Origin: Acidovorax sp. A79
GTDB taxonomy: Bacteria; Pseudomonadota; Gammaproteobacteria; Burkholderiales; Burkholderiaceae_C
Length of the DNA: 64,000 nt
Assembly: GCF_041154505.1 (NCBI RefSeq)
Contig: NZ_AP028672.1
Location: 938,501 to 1,002,500, forward strand
Direction: 5' to 3'
Part shown: piece by piece, positions 21,917 through 32,058 of the stretch
How the letters are laid out: the number at the start of each line of letters is the position of its first letter
Position numbering within the stretch: the first letter of the stretch is position 1
Position numbers and translations under genes: made by a program
Notes under the pieces: model-generated
Told to the model about the DNA's origin: nothing
The model's input: the letters and a program-made list of their open reading frames with translations, nothing else
The model's database searches: none

Positions 21917-23305
21917 ATGCGTCCCTTCTGGATCGAACAAGCGCTTTTCAACGACGGCGACCTGGCCCCCGCCCTGCAGGGTGAACACAGCGCCGATGTA
22001 TGCATCGTCGGCGGTGGTTTCACGGGCCTGTGGACGGCCATCCAGACCAAGCTGCAGGCCCCCGAACTCGATATCGTGATACTCGAGAGCGACCTTTGCG
22101 GCGCCGGCGCAAGCGGGCGCAACGGCGGATGCCTGCTCACCTGGTCCGCCAAGTTCCTGACGCTGCACCGGTTGTTCGGTGAAGACGAGGCGGTGCGCCT
22201 GGTCAAGGCATCGGAGGCCGCGGTAGGGCACATCGGCGACTTCTGCAGGGCGCACGGCATCGACGCGGAGTTTCGGCAGGACGGCACGCTGTACACCGCC
22301 ACCTCCCAGGCCCAGATCGGCACGCTCGATCCGATGATGCAGGCGCTGGAGGCACGCGGCATCCACTCCTACCAAAGCCTGCCTGCGCACGAGGTAGCCT
22401 CGCGGTCCGGCTCGGCCCGCAACCTGGCCGGCGTGTTCTCGCCGATTGCGGCCACCGTGCATCCGGGCAAGCTGGTGCGCGGGCTGCGGCGCGTGGCGCT
22501 GGCCATGGGCATTCGCATCCATGAACGCACACCGATGCTGGACTTCAGCCCCGATCAACCCGTAATGGTGCGCACGCCGAGCGGCACGGTCAGGGCGAAG
22601 AAGCTGGTCCTGGCGATGAATGCATGGATGGCCAGCGCCTTTGCGCAGTTCGAGCGCACCATCGCCATCGTATCGAGCGACATGATCATCACCGAGAAAT
22701 GCCCAGATCTGCTCAAGACCATCGGGCTCGACAACGGCGTCTCGGTCCTCGACTCCCGCACCTTCGTGTACTACTACCGCAGCACCGTGGATGGCCGCCT
22801 CATGCTGGGCAAGGGCGGCAACACCTTCGCCTGGGGCGGGCGCATGGCGCGGGTGTTCGACGAGCGCTCTCCCTACGAGGCCGAATTGACGCGCGCCCTG
22901 CATTCGTTCTTTCCGGCCCTGGGCAACACGCCGATCACGGCCAGTTGGAACGGGCCATCCGACCGCTCGGTGACGGGGTTTCCGTTCTTTGGCCGCTTCA
23001 ACGGTGCGCCGCATATCTACTACGGTTTCGGCTATTCGGGCAATGGCGTCGGCCCCACCTACATGGGGGGACAGATCCTGTCGTCCCTGGTGCTGGACCA
23101 GGACAATGCGTGGACGCGCAGCAAGCTGACGAGCGGCCCGCTGGGCCATTTCCCCCCGGAGCCACTGCGCTTCATGGGATCCATCGTGGTACGCAACGCC
23201 ATCCGCCGCAAGGAGCTGGCGGAGGACGAAGACCGCCAGCCCTGGCTGGCAGACCGCATGCTCAGCAAGCTGGCCAGCGCTGCCGGCAAAGCCGACAAGG
23301 CCTGA
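21917..23305 (+). CDS. FAD-dependent aminophosphonate-type oxidoreductase
   Basis: A 462-residue DAO-family flavoprotein. The dinucleotide-binding motif VCIVGGGFTGLWTAIQ is at residues 30-45, LCGAGASGRNGG is the second FAD segment, and YYGFGYSGNGVGPTYMGG is the C-terminal FAD loop. Members found next to phosphonate genes are described as putative aminophosphonate oxidoreductases, and some oxidise 2-aminoethylphosphonate or its N-alkyl derivatives to phosphonoacetaldehyde. That role would feed the adjacent phnY and phnA, by inference. An AGGAAT site precedes the ATG. Confidence 0.82.
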   Translation: MRPFWIEQALFNDGDLAPALQGEHSADVCIVGGGFTGLWTAIQTKLQAPELDIVILESDLCGAGASGRNGGCLLTWSAKFLTLHRLFGEDEAVRLVKASEAAVGHIGDFCRAHGIDAEFRQDGTLYTATSQAQIGTLDPMMQALEARGIHSYQSLPAHEVASRSGSARNLAGVFSPIAATVHPGKLVRGLRRVALAMGIRIHERTPMLDFSPDQPVMVRTPSGTVRAKKLVLAMNAWMASAFAQFERTIAIVSSDMIITEKCPDLLKTIGLDNGVSVLDSRTFVYYYRSTVDGRLMLGKGGNTFAWGGRMARVFDERSPYEAELTRALHSFFPALGNTPITASWNGPSDRSVTGFPFFGRFNGAPHIYYGFGYSGNGVGPTYMGGQILSSLVLDQDNAWTRSKLTSGPLGHFPPEPLRFMGSIVVRNAIRRKELAEDEDRQPWLADRMLSKLASAAGKADKA

Positions 23306-23342
23306 CGACCCGCTTGCCAAGAATTGCGGCTGAAAGCCCCGC

Positions 23343-24371
23343 TCAGGGCCGTTGATCCAGCGCTGGGTGCTGCACCGCCCAGTCCTGCGCTGCCTGCCAG
23401 CTCGGCGGCACGCAGCCACGCTCCTGCACGCACAGGCTGGCGCTGGCCAGGGCGTGGCGCAGGGCCTGCTGGTACGCGGCGGCAGGCAGGGCCGCAATGA
23501 AGTCCGCCATGCCCGCAGGCGCCGAGGTGTGCTGTTGCGCATGTGCGCGCAGCAGGTACGCCAGCAGCCCCGCCAGAAAGCTGTCGCCAGCGCCCACGGT
23601 GTCCACCACGGCCAGGGGCTGGGCCTCCCTGGCGAACCACTGCGCGCCACTGCCCTGTTGCAGCAGCCACGCACCCTCGCCGCCCAGGGTCAGGGCCATG
23701 AGGCGGGCACGCGGGTTGACCGCGAGCAGGTGGCGGGCGCGGGCCAGGGCATCGGTGCCGGGCACCTGCAGGTGGTCCAGGTCTTCGTCGCTGGCCTTGA
23801 TGATGTCGGCCTCGCCCAGGGCCGCGTGCACCTGGGTGCGGTAGGCCGGCAGGTCGGGCATGACGGAGGGGCGCAGATTGCTGTCCACCACCACGCAGCG
23901 GCCCGCCGCGCGCTGGGCCTGCAGCCAGGGCAGGTAGATGGCGGCGTCGCGCGCGTCCAGCGCCAGGGCGCCAGTGCAGACCACCTGCAGCGCGCTGCCG
24001 TGGACGGCGCAGGCGGCGATGAGCCCCGCAGCGGTCACGGTGCGGTCGGCCACACCTTCGCGGTAGAAGGCGTAGTCGGGGTGCCCATGCTCGGTAAGGT
24101 TGACCACGGCCAGCGAGGTGACCTCGCCCACGGGCGTGGGCAGGGCCAGTTGCACACCGTCTGCCGCCAATTGCGCAGCCAGTTCGCGGCCCCAGCGATC
24201 GCGTGACAAGGGGTTGAGGTACTGCGTGCCCACGCCCTGGCGTGCCAGTGCCCGGCACAGGTTGTACAGCGCGCCACCCAGGCAGGGCTCGTAGCTGCCG
24301 TCGGCACGGCCGATGAGGTCAATCAGCGCTTCGCCGGCAATGGCGACCTGGACAGGAGAGGAAGTGGACAT
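23343..24371 (-). CDS. PfkB-family carbohydrate kinase
   Basis: A 342-residue sugar kinase of the ribokinase/PfkB family. The N-terminal GEALIDLI and GGALYNLCRALARQGV contact sugar, and GAGDSFLAGLLAYL holds the anion hole and catalytic Asp near residue 250. It is the last gene of the polyol locus, the place of the fructokinase in Pseudomonas mannitol operons, so it probably phosphorylates the ketose left by a polyol dehydrogenase (fructose, or possibly ribulose). The ATG at 24371 is chosen over a TTG four codons upstream. Confidence 0.85.
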   Translation of the reverse strand: MSTSSPVQVAIAGEALIDLIGRADGSYEPCLGGALYNLCRALARQGVGTQYLNPLSRDRWGRELAAQLAADGVQLALPTPVGEVTSLAVVNLTEHGHPDYAFYREGVADRTVTAAGLIAACAVHGSALQVVCTGALALDARDAAIYLPWLQAQRAAGRCVVVDSNLRPSVMPDLPAYRTQVHAALGEADIIKASDEDLDHLQVPGTDALARARHLLAVNPRARLMALTLGGEGAWLLQQGSGAQWFAREAQPLAVVDTVGAGDSFLAGLLAYLLRAHAQQHTSAPAGMADFIAALPAAAYQQALRHALASASLCVQERGCVPPSWQAAQDWAVQHPALDQRP

Positions 24372-24405
24372 GGACGTGGTCAAGAAACGAGGGAGCGACT
24401 GTCAG

Positions 24406-25878
24406 TTAGAAATGGGGCAGCAGCGCAGGGTACAGCGCCTGAAAGCGCGCATGGCGTTCCTGCAGCAGGGCCTGCTGCGCGGGTTGGGGCGCAAAGCGCG
24501 CCTCGGCCGGCAGGCTCTGGCACCACAGGGCCTCGTCTCCACCGCAGGCCATGGCGGCCAGGCGCGCGGCGCCCAGGGCTGCGGCGGCGTGGGCGCCCTC
24601 CGGGCGCTCCAGCGGGCAGCCCAGGCCGCTGGCCAGCAATTGGGCCCAGGCATCGCTGCGCGCACCGCCGCCCACCAGCGCCAGAGGAGCTGTGGCCGAT
24701 GCGCCGCCCTCGCCCGCCGCGGCCTGCATGGCTTGCAGCCCATCCATCAGGCCGAAGCCCACGCCTTCCATCACGGCACAGGCCATGTCGGCTGCATCGT
24801 GCTCGGCGCGCAGGCCCAAGAAGACGCCGGTGGCGGCAGCATTGTTGTGCGGTGTGCGCTCGCCGCTCAGGTAGGGCAGAAAGACCGGTGCCTGTGCATG
24901 GCGCTTGAGGTCCATGCCCTGTACGGCCGAGGAAAGTTGCGCCTCGGCCCGCCCGGTGATACGGGCCAGCCAGCCAAAGGCGCTGGCGGCACTGAGCATG
25001 ACGGACATCTGGTGCCAGCGCCCGGGCAGCGCATGGGCAAAGGCGTGCACGGCGCGCTCGGTTGCCGGGGCGAACCGGTCGGCCACGCGGAAAACCACGC
25101 CGGACGTGCCCAGCGACACGAAGCCCTGGCCGGCCTGGCGCGCCCCCACGCCCACAGCGCTGGCGGCGTTGTCGCCGGCACCGGCAGCCACCACCACGCC
25201 GGGCGGCAGGCCCCAGCGCGCAGCGACCTCAGGGAGCAACACGCCCGTGGCTTCGCTGCCCTCGGCCAGGCGGGGCATCTGCGCGCGGGCCAGGCCGCAG
25301 GCGGCAAGCAGGGTGTCGCTCCAGTCGCGGCGGGCCACATCGAGCCACAGGGTGCCCGAGGCATCGGACATGTCGCTCACCGCATCGCCCGTGAGCTGCA
25401 GGCGCAGCCAGTCCTTGGGCAGCAGCACCGTGCGGATCTGGCCGAACACGGCCGGCTCGTGCGTGCGCAGCCACAACAGCTTGGGCGCGGTGAAGCCGGG
25501 CATGGCGAGGTTGCCGGTGACCTGGCGCGCGGCGGGCACGGCCTGCTCGAGCGCGGCGCATTCGGCGCTCGCGCGGCCATCGTTCCAGAGAATGGCGGGG
25601 CGCAGCACCTGGCCCTGCGCGCCCAGCACCACGGCGCCATGCATGTGGCCAGACAGCCCGATGCCGCGCACCCGCGCCCATGCGGCGGGGGCTTGGGCGC
25701 GCAGCTGCGGCACGGCGGCTTCCACGGCGGCCAGCCAGTCGGCCGGGTGCTGCTCGCTCCAGGTGGGCCGAGGGCGGTGCTGGGGCACGGCGGCGTCGGC
25801 CGTGGCGATCACGGCCTGCGTTTCGTCGAGCAGCAGGAGCTTGACACCCGAGGTGCCCAAATCAATTCCGAGGTACAT
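24406..25878 (-). CDS. xylB: Xylulokinase
   Basis: A 490-residue FGGY-family kinase that makes D-xylulose 5-phosphate. The N-terminal phosphate loop is GIDLGTSGVKLLLLDE, the substrate segment GLSGHMHGAVVL matches xylulokinases, WNDGRASAEC carries the catalytic Asp region, and ALVGGGARSDAWAQLLA is the FGGY C-terminal signature. It receives D-xylulose from D-arabinitol dehydrogenase encoded upstream in the same operon and passes it to the pentose phosphate pathway. Confidence 0.92.
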   Translation of the reverse strand: MYLGIDLGTSGVKLLLLDETQAVIATADAAVPQHRPRPTWSEQHPADWLAAVEAAVPQLRAQAPAAWARVRGIGLSGHMHGAVVLGAQGQVLRPAILWNDGRASAECAALEQAVPAARQVTGNLAMPGFTAPKLLWLRTHEPAVFGQIRTVLLPKDWLRLQLTGDAVSDMSDASGTLWLDVARRDWSDTLLAACGLARAQMPRLAEGSEATGVLLPEVAARWGLPPGVVVAAGAGDNAASAVGVGARQAGQGFVSLGTSGVVFRVADRFAPATERAVHAFAHALPGRWHQMSVMLSAASAFGWLARITGRAEAQLSSAVQGMDLKRHAQAPVFLPYLSGERTPHNNAAATGVFLGLRAEHDAADMACAVMEGVGFGLMDGLQAMQAAAGEGGASATAPLALVGGGARSDAWAQLLASGLGCPLERPEGAHAAAALGAARLAAMACGGDEALWCQSLPAEARFAPQPAQQALLQERHARFQALYPALLPHF

Positions 25879-25999
25879 GGGTGGTTGGCAGATTTCAGTG
25901 GTTCAAAGTGGAAGCCAGGCCCCCGCCGCACGCAACCGGCGCGACCCAGGCCACAGATGCCCGGCAAGGGCCGCCCCGCAGCGAAGGCGCCCCGCCACT

Positions 26000-26938
26000 T
26001 CAAGGGGCCTTTCCGAATCTTCCGGCCCCCTGCTTGCGGTATTCGCTGGGCGTCATGCCCTTGATGTCCAGAAAGCGGCGGTTGAAGTTGGCCATGTTGT
26101 TGAAGCCCACGTCGTAGGCGATGTGGGTGATGTAGCGCTCGGTCTCCATCAGAAGCTGGCACGCGCGGTTCACGCGCACCAGGTTCACGAAGTCGGTGAA
26201 GGTGTTGCCCGTGGCACGGCGAAAGAAGCGGGAGAAGCGGCTTTCCGTCATGCCCAGCTCCTGTGCCAGGTCGGCAGCCGACAACGGGTCGGCCAGATGG
26301 TCGGTGATGCGGCTCACGATGGCGTTGATCTGGTCGAGCTGGGTGTCGTTGTCCTCGCTTTGCAGCTGGGTGCTCGACAGCAGTCGAAAGTCGGTGCAGC
26401 GGGCCAGGTCGCTCAGGAATTCACAGAACGCGCCAAACCGGGCCAGGCCCTGGCGCGCCTTGATGCGGTGCCAGTGTTCCTGCGCCTGGGCCTCCATGCC
26501 AAAGAACTCGATGCCATGGCGTGCGCGCTCCAGCAGGGGCAACACCTCGCGCAGCTCGGGGATGCTCTCGCTGCTGGCCACCAGCGGCGCGTGCGAGAAC
26601 TGGATCACCAGGTCGCGCAGCGGCACGCCGCCTTCGGGCAGGTCCATGCTGATCCAGTTGTGCGGCAGGCGCGGCCCGGTCAACACCAGATGGCCGGGCT
26701 GGAACTGCCCGATCCAGTCGCCCACGAACACCTTGCCCGAGGTGGCGGTGATGAGGTGCAGCTCATACTCGTCGTGGTAGTGCCAGCGCGCCAGCGGCGT
26801 GGGAAACCCATGCGACAGGCACCGGATGAAACCTGCGGCCTCGGGCGACTCGTACCCGAGCTCGGGAAAGCGCACGTAGTCGTGCTCCAGCTCGGGCTTG
26901 GTCTGGCGCGGAGAGACAGGCGTCGTCTTCACGGTCAT
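26000..26938 (-). CDS. AraC family regulator of the polyol locus
   Basis: A 312-residue regulator with an N-terminal cupin-like sensing domain (HYHDEYELHLI, LVLTGPRLPHNW) and a C-terminal double helix-turn-helix (LSAADLAQELGMTESRFSRF and IAYDVGFNNMANFNRRF, with GMTPSEYRK). It resembles MtlR, the AraC-type activator of Pseudomonas mannitol operons, and lies between the dehydrogenase and kinase genes. It probably activates the promoter upstream of the binding-protein gene in response to a polyol. Confidence 0.9.
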   Translation of the reverse strand: MTVKTTPVSPRQTKPELEHDYVRFPELGYESPEAAGFIRCLSHGFPTPLARWHYHDEYELHLITATSGKVFVGDWIGQFQPGHLVLTGPRLPHNWISMDLPEGGVPLRDLVIQFSHAPLVASSESIPELREVLPLLERARHGIEFFGMEAQAQEHWHRIKARQGLARFGAFCEFLSDLARCTDFRLLSSTQLQSEDNDTQLDQINAIVSRITDHLADPLSAADLAQELGMTESRFSRFFRRATGNTFTDFVNLVRVNRACQLLMETERYITHIAYDVGFNNMANFNRRFLDIKGMTPSEYRKQGAGRFGKAP

Positions 26939-26968
26939 GGCGTCATTCCTGTGGTCGGGCCGCTCAAC

Positions 26969-28372
26969 TTACACCAACCCCTGGCGTTCCGCACGCCCGG
27001 CCACGAAGGCCTGCACGCGGGCAAAAGCGTTGCGAAGCGTGGCAACCAGCCGCGGGTTTGAGGCCATTTCGCCCCACAGGGTGGTATCCGCGGCATAGGC
27101 GGCGACCAGGTCCGGCGCATCGCAGATCGCATGCGCCACGGCCGGGTCCATGGCCTGGTCCTGGTAGGTGTAGGGGATCTGCCCGGCATGCCAGCGCTGC
27201 AGGTAGGCCAGGAACAGCGCGGGCAGCACGGCCACGCTGTCGAACGAGCCATCGCGGGCCAGCTGGTCCCGGATGGTGGGCGCGATCATACCGGGGATCT
27301 TGGAGAACGCATCCATGGCCACGCGCTGGTTGGTGTCCGCAATCGCAGGGTTGCCAAACCGGTCCAGCACCACGTCGCGGTAGGCCTCCAGGTCGATGGG
27401 GCACGGCAGCAGCACCGGGATCGCGTCGTCGGTCACGTAGTCGTAGGCCATCTGGCGGATGGCGGCATCGTGCGTGCCTTCGTGGATGTACTGGTAGCCC
27501 GCCAGCGTGCCCGCCCAGGCAATGCAGCTGTGGGTGGCGTTGAGCAGTCGAATCTTGGCCTCTTCGTACGCCTGCACCGAATCGACCATCTCGACTCCGA
27601 CCCTTTCCCACGCGGGGCGGCCTGCGATGAAGTCGTCTTCGATCACCCACTGGATGAAGCTCTCGCCCATCAACGCGGCCTGGTCGTCCCAGCCGGTGGC
27701 GGCCTTCACGCGCTCGGCCACGTCCGGCGTGGGGCGTGGCGTGATGCGGTCGACCATGGCGTTGGGGCTGCTCGTGTGCTCCTGCACCCAGGCCTTGAGC
27801 GCGGCATCGCCCAGCGCGTCGATGAACTGCAGCAGGCCCCCGCGCGAGCGGTCGCCGTTGTGGCGCAGGTTGTCGCAGTTCATCAGCGTCACGGGGCCGG
27901 CACCGGCGGCCCTGCGCGCGCGCAGGATGCTCACCAGGCCGCCATAGAGGGTGTGGCCCGCCTGGCCCGCCTTGACGGCGGCGAGGTCGGCGCGCAGGTC
28001 GGCAAAGCTGGGCCAGTCGAGCTGGTCTTGCGCATCGAGGTAGTAGCCGGCCTCGGTCACCGTGAACGAGATGATGCGCGTGGCGGGGTCGGCACCTGCG
28101 GCGATCAGCGGGGCCAGGTCGTCCCGGTAGGGGATCACGCGCTGGATCGATTCAATGACGGTGTAGCTGCGCTCGCCCTGGGGCGTGACGGTCTCCAGCG
28201 TGTAGCGGCCGCCCTGGGCCTGCAGCGCGGCGATGGTGTCGGCCATGTCGGCGCGCAGGTTGCCGCCCGCAATGGCCCAGCCGGTGTCTCCCTGCTGGCG
28301 CAATGCGTGGACGTAAACGGCCTGGTGGGCGCGGTGGAACGAACCCAGGCCCAGGTGCAGGATGAAATTCAT
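26969..28372 (-). CDS. dalD: D-arabinitol 4-dehydrogenase
   Basis: A 467-residue polyol dehydrogenase of the mannitol dehydrogenase family that oxidises D-arabinitol to D-xylulose with NAD+. It starts directly at the nucleotide-binding strand (ILHLGLGSFHRAHQAVY) without the long N-terminal extension of mannitol 2-dehydrogenases, as in Klebsiella DalD, and shares segments such as QGGRYTLETVTPQGER and ATHSCIAWAGTLAG. The family catalytic segment is visible around VDRITPRPTPDV. It sits 30 bases upstream of the AraC gene and 19 bases after the SDR gene. Confidence 0.88.
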   Translation of the reverse strand: MNFILHLGLGSFHRAHQAVYVHALRQQGDTGWAIAGGNLRADMADTIAALQAQGGRYTLETVTPQGERSYTVIESIQRVIPYRDDLAPLIAAGADPATRIISFTVTEAGYYLDAQDQLDWPSFADLRADLAAVKAGQAGHTLYGGLVSILRARRAAGAGPVTLMNCDNLRHNGDRSRGGLLQFIDALGDAALKAWVQEHTSSPNAMVDRITPRPTPDVAERVKAATGWDDQAALMGESFIQWVIEDDFIAGRPAWERVGVEMVDSVQAYEEAKIRLLNATHSCIAWAGTLAGYQYIHEGTHDAAIRQMAYDYVTDDAIPVLLPCPIDLEAYRDVVLDRFGNPAIADTNQRVAMDAFSKIPGMIAPTIRDQLARDGSFDSVAVLPALFLAYLQRWHAGQIPYTYQDQAMDPAVAHAICDAPDLVAAYAADTTLWGEMASNPRLVATLRNAFARVQAFVAGRAERQGLV

Positions 28373-28391
28373 GGTGCGTGAATGCAGGTGT

Positions 28392-29131
28392 TTAAAGATC
28401 GAAGTTCGTGGGCATCATCACCACGTCGCGGATGGTCATGCCACGGGGGCGCGTGAGCATGAACAGCACCACGCTGGCCACTTCGGCCGCTTCGATGAGA
28501 CTGCCGCTCGCCTTGGCCTCTTCCAGCTTCTCGGCCGGCCAGTCGGCGAGCAGCGAGGTGATGACCGGCCCGGGCGAGATGGAGCCCACGCGGATGCCGT
28601 GCTTGAACACCTGGCGGCGCACGGTCTGCACGAAGCAGTTCACGGCCCACTTGGACGATGCGTAGACCGGCTCCCATGGCGTGGGGAAATGCGCGGCCAG
28701 CGAGCTGGTGACGATGATGTCGCCCGTGCCGCGTTCGATCATGTGGGGCAGCACGTTGTGCACGTTCTTCATCACCACGTTGACGTTGAGGTTCAGCATG
28801 CGGTCGATGGCGTCGGGGTCGGCGTCCACCAGATCGCCGCCGACGTAAAGCCCGGCATTGGCGTGGAAGATGTCGAGCTGGCCGGCGAGGGCCAGCGTGC
28901 GCGCCAGCAGGCTGGCGCACTGCTTGGCGTCCAGCAAGTCCAGTACCAACGGCAATGCGCTGGCACCGATCGCAGCGCAGGCCTTGGCCAGCGCGGCTTC
29001 GTCGCGGTCGATCAGCACCACGCGCGCACCCGCGTCGGCCATGGCTTGGGCACTGGCGAAGCCAATGCCCGATGCAGCGCCGGTGATGGCCGCCACCTTG
29101 CCTTGCAGTTCTTGTCCGAGGGTCATGGTGG

Positions 29132-29135
<4 letters not shown>
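28392..29135 (-). CDS. rbtD: SDR dehydrogenase, probable ribitol 2-dehydrogenase
   Basis: A 247-residue classical short-chain dehydrogenase. TGAASGIG is the NAD-binding motif, and catalytic Ser and Tyr-Lys appear as VTSSLAA and YASSKWAVN. Segments DIFHANAGLYVGGDL, ISPGPVITSLLADWP and the ending TIRDVVMMPTNFDL closely follow Klebsiella ribitol 2-dehydrogenase, which oxidises ribitol to D-ribulose. The start at 29135 overlaps the ATPase stop as ATGA. No dedicated ribulokinase is present, so the FGGY or PfkB kinase may serve. A sorbitol dehydrogenase role is the main alternative. Confidence 0.8.
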
Positions 29136-30175
<1,040 letters not shown>

Positions 30176-30227
30176 GGAATCGGGTTCCTGAAAACTTGAA
30201 AAACTGTGGGGAAGACAGGCTGCGGAT

Positions 30228-31067
30228 TTACTTCACCGCGCCGAACGTGAGACCCTGCACCAACTGCTTCTGGCTGAACCAGCCGAACACCACGATGGGC
30301 GCAATGGCCATCAGCGACGCGGCGGACAGCTTGGCCCAGAACAAGCCCTCGGGGCTGGAGTAGGACGCGATCAGCGTGGCCAGCGTGCCGGCCTTGGCGG
30401 CGCTGAGGTTCAGGCTCCAGAAGGCTTCGTTCCACGACAGCACCAGGCACAACAGGCCGGTGGATGCCAGGCCACCCATGCCCAGCGGCAGCAGCACCAG
30501 GCGCACTTCCTGCCACAGGGTAGCGCCGTCCATGCGAGCGGCCTCCAGGATCTCGCGCGGGATGTCCTTGAAGTGGGAGTACAGCATCCACACCATGATG
30601 GGCAGGTTGGACAGCGCGAACACGATGATGAGCGCGAGCTGCGTGTCGAGCAGGTGGCTCTTTTGCGCCAGCACGTAGATGGGCACCAGCGCGCCCACGG
30701 CGGGCATCATCTTGGTGGAGAGCATCCACATCAGGATGTCCTTGGTGTACTTGCCCTTGAAGAAGGCCATGGCATACGCCGCGGGCGCTGCCAGCATCAG
30801 CCCCACCAGGGTGGACAGCACGCTGGTGATGACCGAGTTCCTGGCGTACAGCAGGTAGTCGCTGCGCTCCTGCACCTCGTGAAAATTCTCGAGCGTGGGG
30901 ATGAAGAACAGCTGCGGCGGCACGGCGATGGCCTGCAGCTCGGTCTTGAACGCGGTCAGCAGCAGCCAGGCCAGCGGGAAGAACAGCAGCAGGGCCACGC
31001 CCCAGGCAGCCACGGTGCGCAGGGCCAGCAGGCCCAGCGGATAGTTGGAACGGCGTCGAGCAGTCAT
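30228..31067 (-). CDS. Polyol ABC transporter permease (MtlG/SmoG-like)
   Basis: A 279-residue permease with six membrane helices and the EAA loop EAARMDGATLWQEVRLVLLP that contacts the ATPase. The MalG-type N-terminus (LFFPLAWLLLTAFKTE) is visible. It pairs with the permease gene 13 bases upstream to form the heterodimeric channel. Confidence 0.9.
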   Translation of the reverse strand: MTARRRSNYPLGLLALRTVAAWGVALLLFFPLAWLLLTAFKTELQAIAVPPQLFFIPTLENFHEVQERSDYLLYARNSVITSVLSTLVGLMLAAPAAYAMAFFKGKYTKDILMWMLSTKMMPAVGALVPIYVLAQKSHLLDTQLALIIVFALSNLPIMVWMLYSHFKDIPREILEAARMDGATLWQEVRLVLLPLGMGGLASTGLLCLVLSWNEAFWSLNLSAAKAGTLATLIASYSSPEGLFWAKLSAASLMAIAPIVVFGWFSQKQLVQGLTFGAVK

Positions 31068-31080
31068 GGTGGTGCTTCGG

Positions 31081-31944
31081 TTATTTGTCGAGGTTCTTGC
31101 CGACCATGCGGATCAGGAACACGGCCGCGATGTTGGCCAGCACCACCGCGAACAGCGCGCCGGCCGAGGCCACGCCCGCATCGAAGTTGAGCAGCGCCTG
31201 CTTGAAGATCAGGAAGGTGACGTTGGTGCTCGCATCGCCCGGCCCGCCACCGGTGGTGGTGTAGATCTCGGCAAAGATGCTGAGCAGGAAGATGAGTTCG
31301 ATCATCACCACCACCGCCACCGAGCGGGCCAGGTGCGGCACATACAGGTAGCGCAGCTGCTGCAGGTAGTTGGCGCCGTCCATGCGCGAGGCCTCGAGCT
31401 GCTCATGGTTCATGCTTTGCAGCGCGGTCATGAAGATCAGCGTGGCAAAGGGCAGCCACTGCCACGACACCATGACGATCACCGAGAACAGCGGGTGGTC
31501 GGTGAGCCAGTCCACCGGCTGCGCGCCGAAGAACATCCACACCTGGGCGAGCACGCCGTAGATGGGGTTCATCATCATGTTCTTCCACATCAGCGCGTTC
31601 ACCGTGGGCATGACGAAGAACGGCGAGATCAGCAGCACCCGCACGATGCCCCGGCCCGCGAACGGCTCGTTGATGAGCAGCGCGATGGCGATGCCGAACA
31701 CCACCGTGATGAGGATCACGCTGCCGAGCAGCAGCAGCGTGTTGACCACCGCCGTGCCGAACGAGGGGTCGGTGACGAAGTACTCGAAATTCTCCAGCCC
31801 GGCAAAGCCGGTCTGATCCGGCTGCATCAGGTTGTAGCGGATGAGCGAGAAGTAGATCGTCATCACCAGCGGCACGATCATCCACAGGAAGAGCGTGGCC
31901 ATGGCTGGCGTGAGCAGCAGGCGGGGGAGCAGGCGGCGGTTCAT
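31081..31944 (-). CDS. Polyol ABC transporter permease (MtlF/SmoF-like)
   Basis: A 287-residue MalF-type permease with six helices and the EAA loop EASRMDGANYLQQLRYLYVP. The start MNRRLLPRLLLTPA at 31944 fits the family; the open frame continues upstream but that part is not protein-like. It is second in the operon after the binding protein. Confidence 0.9.
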   Translation of the reverse strand: MNRRLLPRLLLTPAMATLFLWMIVPLVMTIYFSLIRYNLMQPDQTGFAGLENFEYFVTDPSFGTAVVNTLLLLGSVILITVVFGIAIALLINEPFAGRGIVRVLLISPFFVMPTVNALMWKNMMMNPIYGVLAQVWMFFGAQPVDWLTDHPLFSVIVMVSWQWLPFATLIFMTALQSMNHEQLEASRMDGANYLQQLRYLYVPHLARSVAVVVMIELIFLLSIFAEIYTTTGGGPGDASTNVTFLIFKQALLNFDAGVASAGALFAVVLANIAAVFLIRMVGKNLDK

Positions 31945-32058
31945 GGTGTTTCCGAAAGGGCGACGGGGCCGCCATGGTGAATGGCGAGCCCCAGGATCAG
32001 CACTGGTCAATCCACGGATGGGCAGTGGACGGCGGAGCCTCGGTGGCCCCGCCAGCCT

